Of a stretch of DNA of 64,000 nt, positions 58,681 through 64,000 are shown piece after piece. Every line of letters begins with the position of its first letter. Within the stretch, counting starts at the first letter, position 1. The translations under genes and the position numbers were made by a program. Under the pieces are notes generated by a model. The model did not search any database, had not been told where the DNA came from, and worked only from the letters and a program-made list of their open reading frames with translations. This DNA comes from Cryptomeria japonica (Eukaryota; Streptophyta; Pinopsida; Cupressales; Cupressaceae): NCBI RefSeq assembly GCF_030272615.1, contig NC_081414.1, forward strand, positions 3,725,501 through 3,789,500, written 5' to 3'.

Positions 58681-59128
58681 CCAAACATCATTCTTTAGAA
58701 TTGATTGATTCTTCTATCATGGCATCTTTCCAAATATGTTGACTAGTAGCTTCATCAACACAGGTAGGTTTTGATTCAATGATTATGACTCATGAATGCA
58801 ACATAGCTAGAGAACTTATGAGGTCTCTTTCTCTAAATGTTCCTCTTGGGGTTGCAAAACTTTCAACCTCTTGCATTATTCTTTTTGCCCAAGGAGGTCT
58901 TTTCTTACCAATCACAATGTCAATAGACCCATCAGTAGGTTTCAAGGGCTCATTTGGATCATCATCTTCTTCAGGTTCATGAGTCTCCCTCTGAATCTCA
59001 GAAGTATGGTCATCTTCTATATTTTGAGGAGGCTCTTGATCTTCACTATCTATCTCATGGATGCCCTTGGATTTTCTGAATGCAACATCCTCTTCAAATG
59101 TCATATCTCTAATTAAATCAATTAATTT
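58681..59128 (-). pseudogene. Integrase-RT linker of element C
   Basis: The acidic, variable linker (EIDSEDQEPPQNIEDDH, ETHEPEEDDDPNEPLKPTDG) ends in IVIGKKRPPWAKRIMQEVE. This is the usual low-conservation region before RT. The frame breaks at about 58790 and 59105. Confidence 0.75.
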
Positions 59129-59830
59129 CTACCCTAGCATATAAATTTTGTAAGATTTTGATCTTTCACTATAGCCTACAAATATTCCCTTCTTGCCAGA
59201 AGGTTCCAACTTTGTCCTTTTATCTTTGGGTATATGTATATACACTAGACAACCAAAGATCCTCAAATGACTTACATCCAGCTTCACCCCTGTGAATGCT
59301 TCATCGGGTGTCTTATTCTCCAAAATATGGTGAGGGCATCTATTTTGAACATAGACAACAATTTTAGAAGCCTCATCCCAAAAAGAAGTTTGAAGATTTT
59401 CATCATGGGTCATGGCTTTGGCTGCTTCCACAATAGTTCTATTTTTCCTTTCCACTACACCATTTTGTTCAGGATTATAGGGAACACAAAACTCTCTCTT
59501 AATCCCAACTTCAATGCAAAAATTACGGAAGGTACTGGAGGTGTACTCTTCTCCATTATCGGATCTCAAGACTTTGATCCTCTTCCTCGATATTTTTTCT
59601 ACTTGAGCTTTGAATTCCTTAAATCTCATAAGTACCTCTTTAGATTCTTTACTCTTCAAGAAATAGATCCAATTCTTTCTCGAGTAATCATCAATAAAAT
59701 AAACATAATACAAGAGTCCACTCAAGGATGCAACAGACATAGGACCACATAAATCTAAATGAATGAGTTCTAAAATATATTTGGATCTACTTTCACTACT
59801 ATGAAATGTACTTTTAGTATTCTTACCCAA
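59129..59830 (-). pseudogene. Integrase core of element C
   Basis: A 233-codon open stretch on the minus strand. ILELIHLDLCGPMSVASLSG (first Asp), FIDDYSRKNWIYFLKSK, KVLRSDNGEEYTS (second Asp), YNPEQNGVVERKNRTIVEAAK (Glu), then LRIFGCLVYIHIPKDKRTKL and GIFVGYSERSKSYKIY. All three catalytic residues are present. It would insert copia cDNA. Confidence 0.94.
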
Positions 59831-60268
59831 TGCACAACCTTTGCAAGTGCCTTCATGCTCCTAGTTGAGTTTTGGAAGGCCTATAACCATCTTCTCCATT
59901 GTAGGTAGTGCATGAAAGTGAAGGTGACCCAATCTTCTATGCTAAATCTCACAAGTACTTGATGAGTCATGAAATAAGGCTTGAGGAGGATGAGTGCAAA
60001 GTCTATAAAGATGTCCATGATGAACTCCGATGACTTGAGTTGTCTTGATGTTTGATTTATTTGGCCATGCAAGGACTTTGCTATCTACGAATGCAATTTG
60101 GTATCCTTTTTCTTCCAAGGCTGATATGGAGACAAGATTTCTCTTAATTCCTAGAATGAATGGTACATCATTCAATTGCAAGGAAATGACTGAATTTAAG
60201 TGAAGAGAGGAGGTCCCAACTCCTTTCACGGAGTAACTAGTATCATCTCCAATGATCACTTGTTCATT
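59831..60268 (-). pseudogene. GAG-pre-integrase region of element C
   Basis: Minus strand: VGTSSLHLNSVISLQLNDV, GIKRNLVSISALEEKGYQIAF, DSKVLAW, then LYRLCTHPPQALFHDSSS. After a frameshift near 59945 comes HRRLGHLHFHALPTMEKMV-like text and CKGCALGKNTKSTFH. This is the zinc-binding lead into copia integrase. Two breaks. Confidence 0.82.
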
Positions 60269-60712
60269 TCAATTTCTCTCCACCAAATCATTTAGATGTC
60301 CTCTAAATCCGGTAATGTGGTGAGATGCACCATTGTCAATTAACCAAGTATTGTGGTCGGTAGGCACATTACTTGAAAGGGTTGAATAGTATATGAATCC
60401 ATCTGAATCCTTTTGTGGAAGAGTCTTACCAGCATCCGCAATGGAAGCTTGAGGCATAGGCCTAGTTGGACATTCTTTTGTGTAGTGACCATATTTGTCA
60501 CATCTAAACCATTGGACTTTTGAAAGATTCTTCCTTCTTTTGAATGCAGGAGCACCATTGGATTTTGTACCTTTCTTCCTTTTGAAATGTCCTTTCTTAC
60601 CCTTCTTCTTTAAGGAGTGAGAGGTAAGAACATGAATATCTTCATTTGTAGAGCTTTGGCCAATGCTTCTCGTAGCCAATCTTGACTCTTCTTGAATGTA
60701 GTTTGTCTTCAA
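60269..60712 (-). pseudogene. Zinc knuckle and protease of element C
   Basis: A Lys-rich stretch (KKKGKKGHFKRKKGTKSN) precedes the CCHC-like knuckle WFRCDKYGHYTKECP, in which the first Cys is probably replaced. The protease site reads WLIDNGASHHITG: the catalytic DSG is DNG, which should weaken or abolish activity. The frame ends at NDLVERN. Confidence 0.9.
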
Positions 60713-61273
60713 TCAATCAAACTTAGGGAGTTTTGATCTTGCACTTATCCCTTGTATAAATGACTCCCATGATGAAGCGAGACCATTAAGTGCCAACATG
60801 GTTAATTCTTTGTTATCTATAGTGTGTCCAATAGTAGAGAGTTGATCTCTCAATTCGGTAATCCTCATGAAGTATGAGATGATTGATTCTCCTTTCGTCA
60901 TCTTGATGTGGTGAAGTTGTTGCTTCAATGCAAGAGCTCTAATCTTGTTGTTGATCTCATATATCTCCTCTAATACCTTGAACATGTCATATGTCGTTGT
61001 CAGCTTGGAGATAATTGGCACAATGTGATATTTTGCAGAGTCAACCAACATTTTCTTTGCTTTGGTGTTATTTCTCTTCCATTGAAGCTTCTCATCCTCT
61101 TCGATTGGTTTCGGTATCGCTTTCTCCATGAATTCGTCTAATTCATTTTCCTCCAAGGCAAGCATAACTCTAAACTTCCAAGAGGCGAAGTTTGATGCAC
61201 CCTCCAGTTTGTCTTCAACTTTAAGTTTGTTCACCATCTTGACATTGATAGATGTAATCAAACTCGAAGGCAA
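60713..61273 (-). pseudogene. Gag capsid domain of element C
   Basis: 187 codons on the minus strand, starting about 65 bases after the LTR and primer site. VNKLKVEDKLEGASNFASWKF, the KKMLVDSAKYHIVPIIS-type core, ALKQQLHHIKMTKGESIISYF, LNGLASSWESFIQGIS: a UBN2-type copia gag. It ends at a TGA/TAG near 60713, with the knuckle in the following piece. Confidence 0.92.
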
Positions 61274-61326
61274 TAATGGAGGATAACCTTTCTTGTATTA
61301 ATCTAATCTGACCTTTTATTAAGCCT

Positions 61327-61338
61327 TCTCCGATACCA
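61327..61338 (-). other. Primer-binding site of element C
   Basis: TGGTATCGGAGA on the minus strand, directly adjacent to the 5' LTR end, the tRNA-Met site with small changes. Confidence 0.85.
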
Positions 61339-62051
61339 TGTTAAATTTTAATCAGATTTGAATAAGCAGGTAATTTTAAAATTTTGTTTGTACTTTGATC
61401 ACAAACTAATATCAATGGATGATATCAATAAATCACCATACATAACAATACATTAAATTTAAACTGCACTGATGTAATAACTTGATCTGTTGTGGATATT
61501 CAATCTTCCTAAAGATGACTTCACTCTGTCACAAAATGAATATGATCTGCCATTAATGAATACAGAATGCCACAAGAAATTTTCTCTGCCACAAATGAAT
61601 GTTGACTACAATGAATGGATATCAATAGACTGTGATATCAAACTATTTTAGCTATCGAACTTGTTGTATGTGTTTGTTGATTGTCTGTCGTAGAATATCG
61701 ATCTGCTTGTTGTATTGTCTTATACCAAGGAGGAGAAATATAATCTCCTTTATATTAGTCAAGGGTGACCCTTCCCCAAGGGTCGACACCGTACAAAGAA
61801 TCATGACCCAATGAAGGGTGGCGACTTTCAACATAAGTTGACTACTTAACAAATATTAACAAATGACCAATCGGTTTATACACATACCAAATATCATTTG
61901 CAATATTTATTAATCATGCATAACGAATAAGGTATAAGACATAATTAAATAGATAATCGTAACACAAAATGTGTAAGGCCGATAAGCCATTCACACATTT
62001 GGATTTGCTTAGTTGGCTTGAAGAAGACCGACTGATGTTATATCATCAACA
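61339..62051 (-). repeat. 5' LTR of element C (713 bp, intact)
   Basis: TGTTAAATTTTAATC to ATCATCAACA on the + strand. Uninterrupted partner of the three pieces at 26042, 35338 and 56657. It has a perfect 7-bp hairpin with a CCCC loop at 61767-61784. Confidence 0.95.
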
Positions 62052-62690
62052 GTTGGATTCATAAGACCAATTGATTACCTTGAATGGATCTCTTACTTGG
62101 TACATGTCAGCAAACCAAATCGTTGCATCAAAATATGTACAGATTTTAGAGATTTCAACAAAGCTTGTCCTAAAGACGATTTTCCGCTGCCAAATATTGA
62201 CTTGATAGTGGATCTTATAGCTGGTCATGCAATGTTATCTTTGATGGATGGATTCTATGAGTACAACCACATAAAAATAGCACCTGAAGATCAACACAAA
62301 ACAACATTTACCTGTCCTTGGGGAAATTTTTGCTGGAATGTCATGCCCTTCGAACTAAAGAACACAGGTGGCACATACCAAAGAGCTATGACTACCATCT
62401 TTCATGATCCTATGCATGTTATCATGGAAGATTATGTTGATGACTTCCTGAGTAAATCATTAGAAAGAGAAATACATTTGGACATCCTTTCAGTGGTCTT
62501 CGATCAGTTAGAAAAATACAAAGTAAGATTAAACCCTAAAAAATGTGTCTTTGGAGTAACCTCCGGGAATATCCTTGGATACATTGTCTCAAAGAGAGGA
62601 ATTGAAGCAGATCCAACAAAAGTCAGAGCTATATTAGAAATGCCACCACCAAAGAATATCAATCAACTTCGGTCTCTATAGGGAAGGTTC
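62052..62690 (+). pseudogene. Reverse transcriptase of element H, main part
   Basis: RT resumes after C with GFIRPIDYLEWISYLVHV, KPNRCIKICTDFRDFNKACPK, LPNIDLIVDLIAGHAMLSLMD, NHIKIAPEDQHKTTFTCPWG, VMPFELKNTGGTYQRAM, EDYVDDFLSKS (catalytic) and LNPKKCVFGVTSGNILGYIVS. RDFNKACPKDDFPLPNID and the CPWG block identify a Tat-type Ty3 RT. It stays open until TAG at about 62679, where relatives have Gln (LRSLQGR). Confidence 0.95.
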
Positions 62691-63240
62691 CAATCTATAC
62701 AAAGATTCATTGCTCGACTTGCAGATAAATGTCATCCTTTTCAGCACCTACTCCACAAAAACATCAAATTCAAGTGGGATGATAAATGTCAATCATATTT
62801 TCATATACTTAAATATTATCTCCTAAATCCACCATTTTTTATGCCGCCAATTCCACGGAAACCCATGTTGCTCTACATATAAGCCACACAAATAGCATTG
62901 GGGGCACTCTTAGTGCAACGAGAGAATGAAGGCAAGGAAAGAGCAGTATATTATATCAGTCGTACATTGGTTGGCTATGAGCTTAATTACACACCGATTT
63001 AGTGTGCATGTCTTGCTATGGTTTTTGCCTCGCAGAAATTACGACATTACATGCTCACTCATAAAACTAAGCTCATTGCAAGGATAGATCCACTAAAATA
63101 TCTTCTTAATAAAGTAGCCCTAATAGGAAGACTGGCTAAATGGGTTTATGATCTTAAGTGAATTTGATATTGAGTACGTCGACAGAAAAGCCATCAAGGG
63201 ACAAGCTATTGCAGATCAGTTAGCAAATGCACCTATGATT
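62691..63240 (+). pseudogene. First (gypsy-type) RNase H of element H
   Basis: Reads FQSIQRFIARLADKCHPF, FKWDDKCQSYF, then LLYI with a TAA at about 62880 before ATQIALGALLVQRE, RAVYYISRTLVGYELNY, a TAG near 63001, CLAMVFASQKLRHYMLTHKT, DPLKYLLNKVALIGRLAKW, a small frameshift at about 63145, then FDIEYVDRKAIKGQAIADQL. It is the connection and RNase H domain normal for Ty3 elements. Three breaks. Confidence 0.9.
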
Positions 63241-63846
63241 GATGATACTCCTATGACTTCAGAGTTTCTGGATGAATCCATTATGACTGTGACACATACA
63301 AAGCCTTGGCAATTATATTTTGATGGTTCATACACGCAGCATGGTGCAGGAGCTGGCATCCTCTTTATCAAACCTCAAGGGGATTCCATTCCTAAATCCT
63401 ATCGATTGTCATTTCCTTGCACCAATAACATAGCAGAGTATGAGGCATTAACAATGTGTCTACGAATTGTGGTTCAGTGGAAGATCCAGGAACTTCATGT
63501 TTTTGGGGACTCTCAACTAGTGATTCGTTAAGAAAATGATGACTACCAAACAAAAGATGAAAAATTATTACCTTATAAGGAAATGGTAGATGACTTCAAA
63601 CAATACTTCATAGAGATAATCTTTGAGCAGATTCCAAGGCATAAAAATCAAGTTGCAGATGTCATGGATACTATTGCTTCATTGATCGATCTATCGCATA
63701 ATGAGACCCGCTATGAGTTCTTGGTGGATAATCTTTTGGTTCCCTCGTATGAGATCACTCCAACCCTGATGATGTGTTGTTGGTCTCAATTCCTCTTGGT
63801 ATGGTGCCATTTTCACTTACCTTCTCAACAATACCCTTCCACCTGA
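63241..63846 (+). pseudogene. Second (archaeal-type) RNase H of element H
   Basis: A second RNase H-like domain follows: WQLYFDGSYTQHGAGAGILF (catalytic Asp), NIAEYEALTMCLRIVVQW (Glu), ELHVFGDSQLVIR (Asp), a TAA at 63529-63531, then IIFEQIPRHKNQVADVMDTIAS (Asp region). A second, archaeal-type RNase H next to the normal one is an established feature of plant Tat elements. The frame is lost after about 63760. Confidence 0.9.
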
Positions 63847-64000
63847 CCTTTCCAACAATCAGCAGCGTACTTTCATTTGCCAATCCTCTTGCTATGTCAT
63901 CTTAGTCAATACCCTTTATCGTCGAGGTCTACATGGAACTCTTCTTAGATGTTTAGAAAGTGATGAAGCTCAAATTGTGTTACATGGGGTTCATGAAGGT
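63847..64000 (+). pseudogene. Start of pre-integrase zinc-finger region of element H
   Basis: In a frame running off the window, NTLYRRGLHGTLLRCLESDEAQ and VLHGVHEG match the segment that precedes the H2C2 finger in Tat-type integrases (LYRR...LLRC...EAQ...VHEG). The integrase should follow outside the window. Confidence 0.8.

Larger units (their letters stand above)
26042..62051 (-). mobile_element. Element C: Ty1/copia retrotransposon, minus strand
   Basis: Inserted in RT of H, with the 5-bp duplication GTTGG (26037-26041 and 62052-62056). Its LTRs read, on the + strand, from TGTTAAATTTTAATC to ATCATCAACA. The coding part runs on the minus strand from 61273 down to 57316 in Ty1/copia order (gag, protease, integrase, RT, RNase H). 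The left (3') LTR was later split by D and by E, which explains the 36-kb span; without them C is about 6 kb. Stops, an altered protease site and an RT deletion make it inactive. Confidence 0.95.

Overview
This 64 kb window looks like heterochromatic, intergenic DNA from a large plant genome, possibly a gymnosperm, although the sequence does not fix the species. I find no cellular gene, tRNA gene, rRNA gene or CRISPR array. Almost everything belongs to LTR retrotransposons inserted into one another. Six of the insertions can be delimited to the base by their LTR ends and 5-bp target-site duplications (TSDs), and a solo LTR adds a seventh.

Layout. The backbone is an old Ty3/gypsy element of the Tat type on the + strand (called H). 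Its gag lies at about 4312-5997, its zinc knuckle, protease, G-patch-like segment and the start of RT at 23184-26041, and the rest of RT, its two RNase H domains and the start of its pre-integrase region at 62052-64000. Upstream, 1-798 is the integrase tail of another Tat-type copy, followed by a non-coding stretch with diverged tandem repeats and a probable LTR. Insertion A (5998-23183, TSD AGAGC) is a Ty3 chromovirus whose pol ends in a chromodomain. Its 3' LTR was split by insertion B (13185-22547, TSD GGAAG), an array of six complete LTRs alternating with five short non-coding internal segments. Insertion C (26042-62051, TSD GTTGG) is a Ty1/copia element on the - strand that split H inside RT. 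C's left LTR was hit twice. D (26401-35337, TSD GTATT/ATATT) is a nearly complete Sirevirus-like copia element on the + strand. E (35612-56656, TSD GATAT/GATAG) is a Sirevirus-like - strand element with a gag fragment and a long unknown ORF but no visible pol. E contains F (37327-51185, TSD CTAAT), a + strand element with 2.3-kb LTRs, gag and an unknown ORF but no pol. F contains G (42316-46798, TSD ATATG/AGATG), a - strand copia element reduced to RT-RNase H, and, in its 3' LTR, a solo LTR (48478-49893, TSD CCGAG) related to the LTRs of B. The deepest nesting is H > C > E > F > G, five levels.

How the parts relate. All identified primer-binding sites match the initiator tRNA-Met 3' end (TGGTATCAGAGC or variants). 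D, E, F and G share a pyrimidine box (CCCCCCTCTCA) near the LTR 3' end and the AAAGGGGAGAT-type polypurine tract of Sireviruses. A, B and the solo LTR share LTR termini (TGGTGC...TATCA/CATCA). B, E and F look non-autonomous and presumably used proteins of A-like (for B) or D-like (for E and F) relatives. All coding regions carry stops or frameshifts; D is the best preserved.

The most unusual object is B. Its six LTRs and five internals, each of the longer units with a period of 1,690-1,691 bp, lie within one TSD pair, and two neighbouring units share a perfect 640-bp identity tract. The unknown ORFs of E and F are the other candidates for undescribed biology.
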